Shown: one piece after another, positions 8,155 to 17,556 of the stretch
Layout of the letters: each line of letters opens with the position of its first letter
How positions within the stretch are numbered: position 1 is the first letter of the stretch
Source of the DNA: Bacteroidota bacterium
GTDB taxonomy: Bacteria; Bacteroidota; Bacteroidia; Bacteroidales; WCHB1-69
Length of the DNA: 38,648 nucleotides
Direction: 5' to 3'
NCBI GenBank assembly: GCA_019135895.1
Contig: JAGVVH010000155.1
Span: 1 to 38,648 of the forward strand
The notes under the pieces: generated by a model
Told to the model about the DNA's origin: nothing
The model's database searches: none
The model's input: only the letters and a program-made list of their open reading frames with translations
Position numbers and translations under genes: made by a program

Positions 8155-10023
8155 ATGGAAAAAAGATGGATAATAAATGATCAAACTGATCAAAACGAAA
8201 TTGAAAATTTCAGTAAAGAATTGTCGACAAAAGGGTTGACAATTGAAAAGCCATTAATATCCTTGTTGTTGAGTAGAGGAATTAATACATATGCAGATAC
8301 AATAGATTTTTTTTATCCTAAAATTGAAAATCTTCATGATCCATATTTGATGAAAGATATGGACAAAGCTGTGGATCGCCTTTCAGAAGCTGTGATTCAT
8401 AATGAAAAAATATTAATTTACGGGGATTATGACGTAGATGGAACTTCTGCAGTTGCTCTTGTTTACTCTTTCTTATGTGATGTCATTGGTTCTGATTATA
8501 AAAAGTTTGTTGAATATTATATTCCCGACCGAAATCTTGAAGGTTACGGAATCTCTGAAAAAGGTATTGAATATTGCAGGGATCATCAGTTTAAACTTCT
8601 TATTTCTCTTGATTGCGGAATTAAGGCCAATGAAAAAGTTGACTTGGCAAATAGTTTTGGAATTGATGTGATTATTTGTGACCATCATCTTGCAGGTGAA
8701 ACGCTTCCAAATGCTGTTGCTATCCTTGACCCAAAATGTAATGAATGTAATTATCCCTATAAGGAATTGTCAGGATGTGGTGTGGGTTTCAAGCTGATAC
8801 AAGGCTATTGTAAGAAGTTTGATCTTCCTGACGAAATGTGGTTGTCGAAAATGGACTTGGTAGCTATTAGCATAGCTTCAGACATTGTAGCTATAACCGG
8901 TGAAAATAGAATTCTGGTGCATTATGGATTGGAAATGATTAATAAATTCCCCAGAATGGGAATAAAATCCATTATAGAACAATCAGGTATCAAAATTCAT
9001 TATCCTCTAAAATCTGATACAATTTTTAGTAGGGTTATTACCGTCTCAGACCTTGTCTTTTTTGTCGGTCCCAGAATTAATGCTGCCGGTCGAATTAATA
9101 CCGGCAGAGAGTCTGTTAAGCTTCTGATTTGTAATGATGAAGATAAATCTATTGATATAGGGAAAAATATTAATACTCATAACGATACCCGTCGTGAACT
9201 TGATAAAAAAGCTACTTTAGAGGCTATTAACATGATATTGAGTTCAGAAGAAAATATGCATAAGCGGAGTATTGTGCTTTATAATGAAGGTTGGAATAAG
9301 GGTATTATCGGAATTGTCGCTTCCCGACTTGTTGAAGAGTTTTACCGCCCTTCTATAGTATTGACAAAATCTCCTGACGGTTTGATAACGGGTTCTGCCC
9401 GTTCTGTTAAGGAATTCAATATATATGATGGAATAAATCAATGTGCTGACCTGCTGGAACATTTCGGAGGGCATAAGTATGCTGCCGGTCTCTCTCTGAA
9501 AGAAGAAAATCTTAATGAATTTATTGACCGATTTGAGCATTTCGTTTGTGACAATATACAGGAGAATTCTTTTATTCCTGAAATTGAAGTTGATATGATG
9601 CTTGATCTTGGGGAGATAACGAATAGCTTTTTTCAGAATCTAAAACTTTTTGCTCCATTCGGGCCCGGTAATATGGCTCCGATTTTTCTTTCACAACATG
9701 TTGCTGAAGAAGGAAATGGGAAAATTGTTGGCGAAAAACATCTTAAGATGCGCCTCTCTTATCGTGATAAACCTATTCAGCCAATTGATTCTATCGCTTT
9801 TAATATCAAAGACCATCTTACTGAACTATGCAAAATTAAATTCGGAGAGCAATTGTTGACAATTTGCAATATCTCAAGCTTAAAAGAACTTGACTTTAAA
9901 GAACATTTTTCTAAAATTGCAGCTATAGCAGATTTTGACATTCTATATCATGTTGAAGAAAATATTTGGAATAATATTGCCAATCTTCAGTTAAATATTA
10001 AGGATATCAAAATTTGTGAATAA
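8155..10023 (+). CDS. recJ: Single-stranded-DNA-specific exonuclease RecJ
   Basis: RecJ degrades single-stranded DNA 5' to 3' in recombination and repair. The 622-residue product has the DHH-family metal motifs YGDYDVDGTSA (about 89-99), LDCG (152-155) and CDHH (175-178). GPRINAAGRINTGR, the DHHA1 segment GWNKGIIGIVASRLVEE and FGGHKYAAG follow. A C-terminal OB-like region completes the enzyme. It is somewhat longer than E. coli RecJ (577). It has its own promoter at 8104-8134, and the glycosyltransferase begins 32 bases after its stop, so the two are likely cotranscribed. Confidence 0.95.
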   Translation: MEKRWIINDQTDQNEIENFSKELSTKGLTIEKPLISLLLSRGINTYADTIDFFYPKIENLHDPYLMKDMDKAVDRLSEAVIHNEKILIYGDYDVDGTSAVALVYSFLCDVIGSDYKKFVEYYIPDRNLEGYGISEKGIEYCRDHQFKLLISLDCGIKANEKVDLANSFGIDVIICDHHLAGETLPNAVAILDPKCNECNYPYKELSGCGVGFKLIQGYCKKFDLPDEMWLSKMDLVAISIASDIVAITGENRILVHYGLEMINKFPRMGIKSIIEQSGIKIHYPLKSDTIFSRVITVSDLVFFVGPRINAAGRINTGRESVKLLICNDEDKSIDIGKNINTHNDTRRELDKKATLEAINMILSSEENMHKRSIVLYNEGWNKGIIGIVASRLVEEFYRPSIVLTKSPDGLITGSARSVKEFNIYDGINQCADLLEHFGGHKYAAGLSLKEENLNEFIDRFEHFVCDNIQENSFIPEIEVDMMLDLGEITNSFFQNLKLFAPFGPGNMAPIFLSQHVAEEGNGKIVGEKHLKMRLSYRDKPIQPIDSIAFNIKDHLTELCKIKFGEQLLTICNISSLKELDFKEHFSKIAAIADFDILYHVEENIWNNIANLQLNIKDIKICE

Positions 10024-10055
10024 CCTCTTTTTTGCTTTAAAAAATTAATCAACGT

Positions 10056-11177
10056 ATGAAAATTGCGGTTAATACTCGTTTATTACTTAAAGATAAGTTG
10101 GAAGGGATTGGTTGGTTTACATTTGAAACCTTAAAAAGAATTACTACTAATCATCCCGAACACCAATTTTATTTTATCTTTGACCGGCCTTTTCACTCAG
10201 ATTTTATTTTCAGTAATAATGTTACCCCTATTGTCATTGGGCCACCCACGAGACACCCTCTCCTTTGGTATATCTATTTTGAATATTCAATTCCTAAAGT
10301 ACTAAAGAGAATAAAAGCTGATTTATTTCTTTCAACAGATGGTTGGCTTTCCCTTAGAACTGATGTTAAGAGTGTCAATGTGATTCATGACCTTAATTTT
10401 GAACATAATCCCGAATTTATCAAACAACCCGTACGTTTCTACTATTCCCATTTTTTTAAACTTTTTGCGAAGAAAGCTTCAATTTTAGCAACTGTTTCGG
10501 AATTTACCCGCCGTGATATTAATACGTTGTACGATATCCCTTATTCTTCAATTGAGGTGGTTTATAATGGTTGTAACGATCTTTTTACTCCTCTTAATCA
10601 GCAAGAACAAGTAAATATTAGAAAATTATATTCCGGTGGTTGTCCCTATTTTTTATTTGTCGGACTCATTCATAAGAGGAAAAACCTTGATAATATTTTC
10701 AAAGCATTTGACATGTTTAAGATTCATGATTCTGAAAACACCAAACTTATAGTTGTCGGAAGCAAAAAATGGTGGAAAGGGGATATTGAAAATGCTTATA
10801 ATGCCATGAGATATAAAGCTGATGTTATATTTCTTGGAAGGACTCATTCTTGTGAATTAAGTAAAATAATGGCCTCTTCACTTGCATTGGTATATTCTTC
10901 ACTTTTTGAAGGATTCGGGATTCCAATTTTAGAAGCTTTTCATGCAGAAACAGCCGTTATTACATCTAACATTACTTCAATGCCCGAAGTTGCTGGGGAT
11001 GCTGCTTTGCTGGTAAATCCATACTCGGTTGAGCAAATTGCAAATTCTATGGCTAAAATTTCCAATAATATTAATTTACGGACTGCTTTGATAACCAAAG
11101 GACGAATTCAACGACAGAAATTTAGTTGGGACAAAACCGCTGATAGCCTGTGGAAAACAATAGAAAAAGTTCTGTAA
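10056..11177 (+). CDS. GT4-family glycosyltransferase
   Basis: This is a GT-B fold, retaining glycosyltransferase of the RfaB/WcaJ-like GT4 group, predicted to transfer a sugar from a nucleotide-sugar donor to an envelope glycan. N-terminal evidence is MKIAVNTRLL followed by the loop LEGIGWFTFETL. The C-terminal donor domain has FVGLIHKRKNLDNI, LIVVGSKKWW and the EX7E motif FEGFGIPILEAF near residue 286, then SMPEVAGDAALLVNP. The length (373) is normal. There is no signal peptide or membrane segment, so it acts at the cytoplasmic face of the membrane. Donor and acceptor cannot be read from the sequence, and no other glycan genes are nearby. Confidence 0.85.
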   Translation: MKIAVNTRLLLKDKLEGIGWFTFETLKRITTNHPEHQFYFIFDRPFHSDFIFSNNVTPIVIGPPTRHPLLWYIYFEYSIPKVLKRIKADLFLSTDGWLSLRTDVKSVNVIHDLNFEHNPEFIKQPVRFYYSHFFKLFAKKASILATVSEFTRRDINTLYDIPYSSIEVVYNGCNDLFTPLNQQEQVNIRKLYSGGCPYFLFVGLIHKRKNLDNIFKAFDMFKIHDSENTKLIVVGSKKWWKGDIENAYNAMRYKADVIFLGRTHSCELSKIMASSLALVYSSLFEGFGIPILEAFHAETAVITSNITSMPEVAGDAALLVNPYSVEQIANSMAKISNNINLRTALITKGRIQRQKFSWDKTADSLWKTIEKVL

Positions 11178-11239
11178 ATCATAGATATTAATTAAAATAT
11201 TTATTTTAAAAATAGCTCATTTAATTCAAAAATAAGTTA

Positions 11240-11247
11240 TACTTTTG
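11240..11247 (+). promoter_or_regulatory. Candidate gdhA -7 element
   Basis: TACTTTTG matches TAnnTTTG, 46 bases before the gdhA ATG. No TTG lies at the normal -33 distance. The leader is A-rich with no Shine-Dalgarno sequence, as is usual for well-expressed Bacteroidota genes. Confidence 0.45.
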
Positions 11248-11293
11248 CATCAGAATTTTAAACCAATTTTATAACAAACTAAAAATAAAAAAA

Positions 11294-12637
11294 ATGGATC
11301 TTAAAAAATTAACAGCCGATTTAGAGGCGAAAAACCCAGCTCAGCCTTTGTACATTCAGGCCGCAAAGGAAGTACTCGAAACAATTGTTGATTTCGTTAA
11401 TGAAAACCCAAAATACGATAAATACGCTATCGTTGAAAGAATTTTGGAACCAGAAAGAATTATCAAATTCAAAGTTACCTGGGTTGATGATAAAGGTAAT
11501 ATTCAGATAAATCGTGGGTACCGTGTTCAACATAATATGGCTATTGGACCTTACAAAGGTGGTATTCGTTTTCACAAAAGTGTTACTGAAGACACTATGA
11601 AATTCCTTGCTTTTGAACAGACTTTTAAAAACTCTCTTACTACTCTTCCAATGGGCGGTGGTAAAGGTGGTTCCGATTTCGATCAAACCGGAAAATCAGA
11701 AGGTGAAGTTATGCGTTTTTGTCAGGCTTTCATGACTGAATTACAAAAATATATCGGACCTGAAACTGATGTTCCTGCCGGTGATATCGGAGTTGGTGGC
11801 CGTGAGATAGGTTTTATGTATGGCCAATATAAACGTTTACGTGGAGAACATGTTGGCGTTTTGACCGGAAAAGGTCTTGAGTGGGGTGGCTCTTTAATCC
11901 GCCCTGAAGCTACCGGTTTTGGCTCTGTTTATTTCCTCGAAGGTATGCTTGCAGCTAAAAAAGATAAACTCGCAGGAAAACGTGTTGCTTTGTCCGGCTT
12001 CGGTAATGTTGCCTGGGGTGCAGCACTAAAACTTACTGAACTAGGTGCAAAAGTTGTTGCTATTTCTGGTCCTGATGGCGCAATAGTTGATGAAGAAGGA
12101 ATTAATACTCCTGAAAAAATTAACTATATGAATGAACTTAATCAGACTCGTAATAATGTAGTTGCTCCTTTTGCTGATAAATTCAAATCAGCTAAATTCT
12201 TCCCCGGAAAAAAATCATGGGAAACAAAAGTTGATATTGCTATGCCATGTGCTATCCAAAATGAATTAAATGGCGATGATGCTGCTTTACTTATCAAAAA
12301 TGGTGTTAAATATGTAGTTGAAGTTTCCAATATGGGATGTACTGCTGATGCTGTTACTGCTTTACAAAAAGCAAAAGTAAGTTTTGCTCCGGGAAAAGCT
12401 GCTAATGCCGGTGGTGTTGCTACTTCAGGCTTGGAAATGTCTCAAAATGCTATGAAACTTTCATGGTCAGCTAAAGAAGTTGATGAAAAATTGAATGGCA
12501 TTATGAACAGTATTCATGCTAATTGTGTAAAATATGGTACTGAAAAAGACGGATATATTAACTATGTTAAAGGTGCTAATATCGCCGGATTTATAAAAGT
12601 TGCTGAAGCAATGATTGCTCAAGGCGTTGCGTACTAA
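11294..12637 (+). CDS. gdhA: Glutamate dehydrogenase (hexameric, about 447 residues)
   Basis: It interconverts 2-oxoglutarate plus ammonium and glutamate. Length is exactly that of the E. coli GdhA type (447). Motifs are the substrate-binding YKGGIRFH (about 87-94), catalytic-lysine loop PMGGGKGGSDFD (119-130, Lys124), DVPAGDIGVGGREIG (159-173) and the Rossmann turn LSGFGNVAWGA (about 233-243). After the second nucleotide-binding strand the sequence reads ISGPDGA, lacking a clear acidic residue, which leans toward NADP(H), though cofactor choice from sequence is uncertain. It has its own -7 element and a strong terminator, so it is monocistronic. Its codons look more optimised than those of its neighbours, consistent with high expression. 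Confidence 0.95.
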   Translation: MDLKKLTADLEAKNPAQPLYIQAAKEVLETIVDFVNENPKYDKYAIVERILEPERIIKFKVTWVDDKGNIQINRGYRVQHNMAIGPYKGGIRFHKSVTEDTMKFLAFEQTFKNSLTTLPMGGGKGGSDFDQTGKSEGEVMRFCQAFMTELQKYIGPETDVPAGDIGVGGREIGFMYGQYKRLRGEHVGVLTGKGLEWGGSLIRPEATGFGSVYFLEGMLAAKKDKLAGKRVALSGFGNVAWGAALKLTELGAKVVAISGPDGAIVDEEGINTPEKINYMNELNQTRNNVVAPFADKFKSAKFFPGKKSWETKVDIAMPCAIQNELNGDDAALLIKNGVKYVVEVSNMGCTADAVTALQKAKVSFAPGKAANAGGVATSGLEMSQNAMKLSWSAKEVDEKLNGIMNSIHANCVKYGTEKDGYINYVKGANIAGFIKVAEAMIAQGVAY

Positions 12638-12657
12638 TTTTAAATAAAATGAATTTT

Positions 12658-12686
12658 AAAGGCTGCTCGATGTGAGCAGCCTTTTT
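12658..12686 (+). terminator. Intrinsic terminator of gdhA
   Basis: GGCTGCTC (12661-12668), a 5-base loop and GAGCAGCC (12674-12681) form a perfect 8-bp GC-rich stem followed by TTTTT, 20-odd bases after the gdhA stop. Confidence 0.92.
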
Positions 12687-12732
12687 GTTAAAATAAGGAC
12701 TCTATTATATACAATATTTAAAATTTGCTACT

Positions 12733-14169
12733 ATGAAAAAACTATATTTTATCTTTATCTCTCTGATATTTACGTTAATTCTTTTTATTCATTCTGAAAC
12801 TCTTATTGCTCAATCTGTAAATTCAAATAATTCCATAGTTGGAATTTGGAAAGGGATTTTACATGTTTCCCCAAGAGATTCATTAACTATAATCCTTGTG
12901 GTAGAAAATTGCGGCGATTCAGTAAAAGTTGTTCTTGATAGTCCTGATCAGTATGTTACAGATATACCTGTAACCTCTTTTTCTTTTGTTGATGATACGC
13001 TTTCCTTTAAAGCTGCGTCATTATTTGTTTCCTTTCGGGGAATTTATTCACGGGAGGAAGATGCGATTAAAGGGGCTTTTATCCAAGGTCGAAAAAAAAT
13101 GTCTTTATCTTTCAATAGAACTTCTGACCGATTGTTGATAGTGCGTCCACAAACACCTATTCCACCTTATGATTATGTAGTTGAGTCCGATATCGTTTTT
13201 AATGATCCGAAGTCAGGGATGCCTTTAATTATGGGGACACTGACCTATCCGGAAAATAAGAACCCGAAAGGAACAGTGATTTTGATTTCCGGTTCAGGAT
13301 GGCAAGATCGCGATGAGTCAATTTTGGGGCACAAGCCTTTTTTGGTAATTGCAGATTATCTTACCCGTAATGGGTATGCTGTTTTTCGCTATGATGATAT
13401 TCCTAAGTATCAATTTGTGAAATCTACTACTTATGATTTTGCAGAAAATGTTACAATGATTATTGATTCTCTTAAAGCATATTGTAAATTTGATTTGAAA
13501 AAAATTGGCCTTCTTGGTCACAGTGAAGGTGGCTTGGTAGCTTTTATGGTTGCTTCACAAAACCCGGAAATTGAATTTGTTATTTCTATGGCAGGGGTTG
13601 CCGAAACTTTGAAAGAGACATTATTGTTTCAAAATAGGATAGCCCTTTCAAAAATGGATTATAGTGAAGAAGAAATTAATTCTTCACTTATAAATAGTGG
13701 AAAGACATTTACTTTGGTTGAAAAATCAAAAAATATTGAAAAGGCATCTGAACAAATGGATCTTCTATTTAGTGAATTAAGTAAAAATATGACAGATTCT
13801 CAAAAAGTTAGGTACAATTCCACTCCCCAGGATTTTCTACGTATTAAGCAAAAACTCTTATCCCCATGGTTTTATCAACTTTTTAAGATTAATCCAAAGG
13901 ATTATATCAGGAAAATAGATTGTCCTGTATATGCATTGAATGGAGAGTATGATTTGCAGGTAAATTATCAAAAAAATCTACCCTTGATTGAGCAATATTT
14001 AAAGAAAAACTCTTGCAATAAAATTGAAATGTTACCTAAAATGAATCATTTGTTCCAAGAAGCAGTAACAGGTTACTATGATGAATATGGTAAAATTGAG
14101 CAGACTATTTCTCCCGAAGTACTTTCCAAAATTTTAGAGTGGTTGGATAAAGCCTTGATATGTGAATAA
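12733..14169 (+). CDS. Exported alpha/beta hydrolase
   Basis: The 478-residue protein has a long hydrophobic signal segment (about 1-26, ending LIAQS). A beta-rich N-terminal domain (about 30-140) and a serine-hydrolase domain (about 145-478) follow. The oxyanion segment ILISGSGWQDRDE (about 183-195), nucleophile Ser264 in LGHSEGGL, acid ALNGEYDLQ and base MNHLFQ are present in the right order. The strand usually reading RYDDRGxGxS is altered to RYDDIPKYQ. It resembles acyl-peptidase or dienelactone-hydrolase-like esterases of Bacteroidota; the substrate is unknown. It follows the gdhA terminator and is convergent with the S4 protein, with only 6 bases between the stop codons. Confidence 0.83.
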   Translation: MKKLYFIFISLIFTLILFIHSETLIAQSVNSNNSIVGIWKGILHVSPRDSLTIILVVENCGDSVKVVLDSPDQYVTDIPVTSFSFVDDTLSFKAASLFVSFRGIYSREEDAIKGAFIQGRKKMSLSFNRTSDRLLIVRPQTPIPPYDYVVESDIVFNDPKSGMPLIMGTLTYPENKNPKGTVILISGSGWQDRDESILGHKPFLVIADYLTRNGYAVFRYDDIPKYQFVKSTTYDFAENVTMIIDSLKAYCKFDLKKIGLLGHSEGGLVAFMVASQNPEIEFVISMAGVAETLKETLLFQNRIALSKMDYSEEEINSSLINSGKTFTLVEKSKNIEKASEQMDLLFSELSKNMTDSQKVRYNSTPQDFLRIKQKLLSPWFYQLFKINPKDYIRKIDCPVYALNGEYDLQVNYQKNLPLIEQYLKKNSCNKIEMLPKMNHLFQEAVTGYYDEYGKIEQTISPEVLSKILEWLDKALICE

Positions 14170-14175
14170 ATTGGC

Positions 14176-14565
14176 TTATTCTTCTCCAAAATAATTTTTT
14201 AAATATTCTATTTGTCGACGATCTCGTTTTGTAGGTCGTCCTTCTCCCGATTCTCTGTATTCAAATTTTAAACGCAGGGCTTTAATCCTTTCATATTCTT
14301 CAGGAGGTGTTAGATCAAAATAGTATTGGGGAACCAACGAAGCCCCGATTCTGCTTTTAGGAGTCTCTATTACTTGGACGATCTTATCAAGTTGTCCAAG
14401 TTTAATATGCAAAATTTGTTCACTGCATAGTTCCTTGGATGGTTTAACAGGAATTCCGTTTATCTTAACCTTGCCTGCATTACATGCATCTGTGGCCATG
14501 GATCTGGTTTTGAAAAGTCGCACCATCCATAGCCATTTATCAATTCTAATATGCAGATTTATCAT
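14176..14565 (-). CDS. hslR: S4-domain RNA-binding protein, Hsp15 (HslR) type
   Basis: Hsp15 recognises 50S subunits carrying a stalled nascent chain on peptidyl-tRNA. The 129-residue product opens with the S4 signature RIDKWLWMVRLFKTRS (about 7-22), then AGKVKINGIPVKPSK. It ends with the positively charged tail GEGRPTKRDRRQIEYL typical of Hsp15-like proteins. It begins 25 bases after the DUF349 gene stop and is probably cotranscribed with it. The exact role in this phylum is inferred from homology. Confidence 0.85.
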   Translation of the reverse strand: MINLHIRIDKWLWMVRLFKTRSMATDACNAGKVKINGIPVKPSKELCSEQILHIKLGQLDKIVQVIETPKSRIGASLVPQYYFDLTPPEEYERIKALRLKFEYRESGEGRPTKRDRRQIEYLKNYFGEE

Positions 14566-14590
14566 CTGTGATTATGCCAAAAAGAAGAAA

Positions 14591-16765
14591 TTATTTAGAA
14601 TTATTACTATTTCTAAGTTCAATCTTCATTGTTCTAATTTTAAATTCCAGCTCTTTTGCTTCCTCTTTTGCTGCCTCAATTTTTTTATTGAATTCAGCTT
14701 TCAAAATATCAGCATTTTTAGAATTGGCAAAAAAACCAAGATTATTTTCCCAAAGGTTTATATCTTCTTTTAGTTGGGTTAGCTTATTAGATAAAAATCT
14801 CATCTCTTTATCAAGCAACCTCTCGGCATTTGGATTATTAAGAATAGTATCAATTTTGCTTTTAAAGTTATCGTGTTTAATATCTTCTACACTAACCTTT
14901 AAATCGGCAAAGCGCTTATTGACAGCATCACGGTATTCATTATATATACGATCTTTATCATTTTTAGGAACATGGCCAAGTTCAGTCCATTCGCGCTGAT
15001 AAAGTTTCATTGCATCTAGATTGGCAGCTTTGTCACTTCCAAATTCATGATTAATGATTTTTTGAATGAGTTCTTCCTTTTTCTTGAGATTATCACTTTC
15101 AATCTGTTGTATATTGCTGAAATAAAATGATTTTTCTTCAAAGAAATGATCACAGGCAGCTCTGAATCTTTTCCATACAGTTTCAGAATATTTTCGGGGA
15201 GTAGGGCCTATGTTTTTCCATTCTTTTTGGAGTTTAAGTATCTCATCAGTTGTGTTTTTCCAGTCGTTTCTAGTGGATAGTGCTTCTGCTTGGATGGCCA
15301 GATTTAACTTTAAATTGTAATTTTGCATCTGAGAGTCTTTCATTTGCTGAAAATACTCTTTCTTTTGTCCATAAAATTTATCCAAAACTACTTTAAATCG
15401 ATTCCAAATTTCATCATTCAATTTTGCAGGTGCAGGTCCTAAAGTTTTCCATACTTTAAGCACTTCATTTAATTTGTCGCTAATTGTGTTATACTCCTTA
15501 ATAGAAAGAGTCTCATTGGCAACGAGTTCTTCGGCCTGTTCACATAAAACCACTTTGGCATTGTAGTTGTTTTGTTGTTCAGCAAAGATTTCGTCATAAT
15601 GTTCTCTTCTTTTCTGGTTTATTTGATCTGATGCCACTTTGAAACGTTCCCAAATTTCATCTTTTTTGTCTTCAGGAACCGGTCCAATTTCTTTCCATTC
15701 ATCATGAAGTTGTTGCAACTTTTTAAATGATTTGTTGATGGAATCATCCAATAAAAGAGATTCGGCAGTTTCGCAAAGCTTTATTTTCTGTTCTAAGTTC
15801 TTTTTTAAATCCAGTGAGCGTAATTCTTTGCCAATCTTCAAGATATCAAAGAATTTTTCAACGTAAAAATGGTAATTCTGCCATAAGTTGGTAGATTCGT
15901 TTTGAGGAACCGGTCCAATTTCTTTCCATTGATCCTGAAATTCTTTGAATTTATCATTCAGTGTTTTTAAATTTGATTCATTTTCAATCAAATTCTTTAA
16001 ATCTTCAATAATGGCCTTTTTAGCTTCGAAATTTTTATTTTTCTCTGCTTCAATCTTTTCTAGAAATTTAGCTTTATTTTCTTTGTATGTTTGAAGTGCG
16101 TTTTCAAATTTCTTTTCAAGGTCGGATTTTTCAGGAATAAATTCTTCCTGATTACCACCTTCATTTATAAATGAGTTTAATTGTTCTTGTTTTAATTTTT
16201 TGATGTGTTGCAATATTATGGATTTAAGTATGCCAACACGCATTTTGATAATGTTGAAATTGGGCTCCTGTACAATTTCATGGAGGATATTAACGGATTC
16301 TTCAAATGTCAATTCCGAATATTCAGATTCAATTTTTTCAGGAGATTCTTCAAATGTCTTATCATCTATGTCTTCTTCATCTTCTTCAGGAACTTGTGAA
16401 GATTCAATTTCTGCAACAATTTCATTAACAGTTTTTTCCGCAGCAAAGGGTTCCTCAACAACTGGTTCTTCAGTAGCAGTTTCCTCAGCAACTGATTCTT
16501 CAGCAACAAGTTCTTCAGCAACAGGTTCCTCAGCAACAAGTTCCTCAACAACTGGTTCTTCAGTAGCAGTTTCCTCAGCAACTGATTCTTCAGCAACAAG
16601 TTCTTCAGCAACAGGTTCCTCAACAACAGGTTCCTTTATTGGCATTTCATTTGAATTAATATCAACTAATTCCGTATTGTTTTGGTCTTCGATAGAAGAG
16701 CCGGAATTCACCACAAGATCTTGATTCTCATCATTTTCGGGGTGGAGAAGGTCTTTTGATTCCAT
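14591..16765 (-). CDS. DUF349 repeat protein with repetitive acidic N-terminus
   Basis: The 724-residue protein has two parts. Residues about 1-130 are acidic and low-complexity, dominated by five-residue units such as VAEES and VAEEP, and are encoded by a tandem DNA repeat. Residues about 210-680 carry five DUF349 units, each marked by a W-K-x-[IL]-G-P-x-P-like turn: WKEIGPVPQ, WKEIGPVPE, WKTLGPAPA, WKNIGPTPR and WTELGHVPK. A predicted coiled coil ends the protein. No signal peptide or catalytic motif is visible. DUF349 proteins are poorly understood helical-bundle proteins; function is unknown. A good promoter lies at 16815-16846, and hslR follows. Confidence 0.85.
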   Translation of the reverse strand: MESKDLLHPENDENQDLVVNSGSSIEDQNNTELVDINSNEMPIKEPVVEEPVAEELVAEESVAEETATEEPVVEELVAEEPVAEELVAEESVAEETATEEPVVEEPFAAEKTVNEIVAEIESSQVPEEDEEDIDDKTFEESPEKIESEYSELTFEESVNILHEIVQEPNFNIIKMRVGILKSIILQHIKKLKQEQLNSFINEGGNQEEFIPEKSDLEKKFENALQTYKENKAKFLEKIEAEKNKNFEAKKAIIEDLKNLIENESNLKTLNDKFKEFQDQWKEIGPVPQNESTNLWQNYHFYVEKFFDILKIGKELRSLDLKKNLEQKIKLCETAESLLLDDSINKSFKKLQQLHDEWKEIGPVPEDKKDEIWERFKVASDQINQKRREHYDEIFAEQQNNYNAKVVLCEQAEELVANETLSIKEYNTISDKLNEVLKVWKTLGPAPAKLNDEIWNRFKVVLDKFYGQKKEYFQQMKDSQMQNYNLKLNLAIQAEALSTRNDWKNTTDEILKLQKEWKNIGPTPRKYSETVWKRFRAACDHFFEEKSFYFSNIQQIESDNLKKKEELIQKIINHEFGSDKAANLDAMKLYQREWTELGHVPKNDKDRIYNEYRDAVNKRFADLKVSVEDIKHDNFKSKIDTILNNPNAERLLDKEMRFLSNKLTQLKEDINLWENNLGFFANSKNADILKAEFNKKIEAAKEEAKELEFKIRTMKIELRNSNNSK
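16451..16622. repeat. Tandem repeat, 90-bp unit, inside the DUF349 gene
   Basis: Positions 16451-16532 and 16541-16622 are identical over 82 bases, giving a 90-bp period. Each unit is itself built of 15-bp subunits encoding VAEEx-like pentapeptides. The period is a multiple of three, so copy-number change keeps the reading frame. Confidence 0.9.
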
Positions 16766-16814
16766 AAATAGTAATCTTAAAATTAATAATTAGTATGTTT
16801 GAAAAAATAGTTTG

Positions 16815-16846
16815 CAAAGATATAAATTAATTAAGTATATCAGCAA
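16815..16846 (-). promoter_or_regulatory. Promoter of the DUF349 / hslR unit
   Basis: On the minus strand TTG (16846-16844), a 21-base spacer and TATCTTTG (16822-16815) match the Bacteroidota promoter consensus. The -33 element lies in the last codons of recO, so this unit can be transcribed independently of the porZ operon. Confidence 0.6.
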
Positions 16847-17549
16847 TAATTTCTACTGATTCAATATTTTTAATATGTTCATTATGAAGTCTGAAATAAT
16901 AAATTAATCCATGTAGTAATTCATTTCGGATTGATTTTGCAGGGAATATACCGGAATGTGTATTATCCATAGAATTTAAAAGTTCATTAAGGTATGAAGA
17001 TGCTTTTTTAGAGAGCATATTTTGATTTTCAAAAAATAAAGGATCATAAAACCCGCTGTCAAAATTAAAATAACAATTTTTCTCTGAATATTGGTTGTCG
17101 GGACAGAATCCAAGTATTTTTGAAAGTTGAATCATGAATTTGATATGAATGTCAGTTAAAATTTCTTCAGTATCAAGTTTAATTATATTTTCTTCAAGAA
17201 ATGCAAAAAGAGCAGCATCTTCACCGGCATCAATTAGCAATTTATAGAGCAATTCATTATAAAAGATAAGTAGAGAAATTCTTATGTTATCAAAGGGAAT
17301 TCTGGAAAAATGGTAGTAGTGATTTATTTCTTTAATAAAATGTAATTGACTATTCTTTTTATTTTCAAAGTTTATTTCCACCAAGGCAAGTGGTTCAAAA
17401 TGAGCAATGTTAAATTTGTTATTTTTAGAAAAAGCATTTTTAATAATAAAGGAGAGTGTCCCAAATTTCTCAGTATATAATTTAACAATAATTGCATGAT
17501 CACCATATTTGGTTTTATGGATAACAATACCTTTGGTGCAAGCTAACAT
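16827..17549 (-). CDS. recO: DNA repair protein RecO
   Basis: RecO works with RecR (and RecF) to load RecA on SSB-coated DNA. I place the start at the ATG at 17547-17549, giving MLACTKGIVIHKTKYG, the normal OB-fold beginning of RecO, and 240 residues. The frame extends upstream to 17666, but that part lies inside porZ. The C-terminal helical region has the GFCPD segment; only two of the usual zinc-finger cysteines are seen (FCPD and KNCYF), a degenerate site. The gene begins 7 bases after the porZ stop, so it is probably translated from the same transcript. Confidence 0.88.
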   Translation of the reverse strand: MLACTKGIVIHKTKYGDHAIIVKLYTEKFGTLSFIIKNAFSKNNKFNIAHFEPLALVEINFENKKNSQLHFIKEINHYYHFSRIPFDNIRISLLIFYNELLYKLLIDAGEDAALFAFLEENIIKLDTEEILTDIHIKFMIQLSKILGFCPDNQYSEKNCYFNFDSGFYDPLFFENQNMLSKKASSYLNELLNSMDNTHSGIFPAKSIRNELLHGLIYYFRLHNEHIKNIESVEIIADILN

Positions 17550-17556
17550 AATGAAA

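Noticed and set aside
10056..11177. Glycan biosynthesis cluster around the glycosyltransferase
   Set aside because: No other sugar-nucleotide, flippase or polymerase gene is adjacent; it sits alone behind recJ.
14435..14999. Two plus-strand frames over the hslR/DUF349 junction
   Set aside because: Both are opposite to well-supported minus-strand genes and have no domain or promoter.
16200..16724. A 174-codon Ser/Thr-rich frame on the plus strand
   Set aside because: It is the antisense of the VAEE repeat region of the DUF349 gene; the serine/threonine runs mirror Glu/Ala codons, and no promoter or family supports it.
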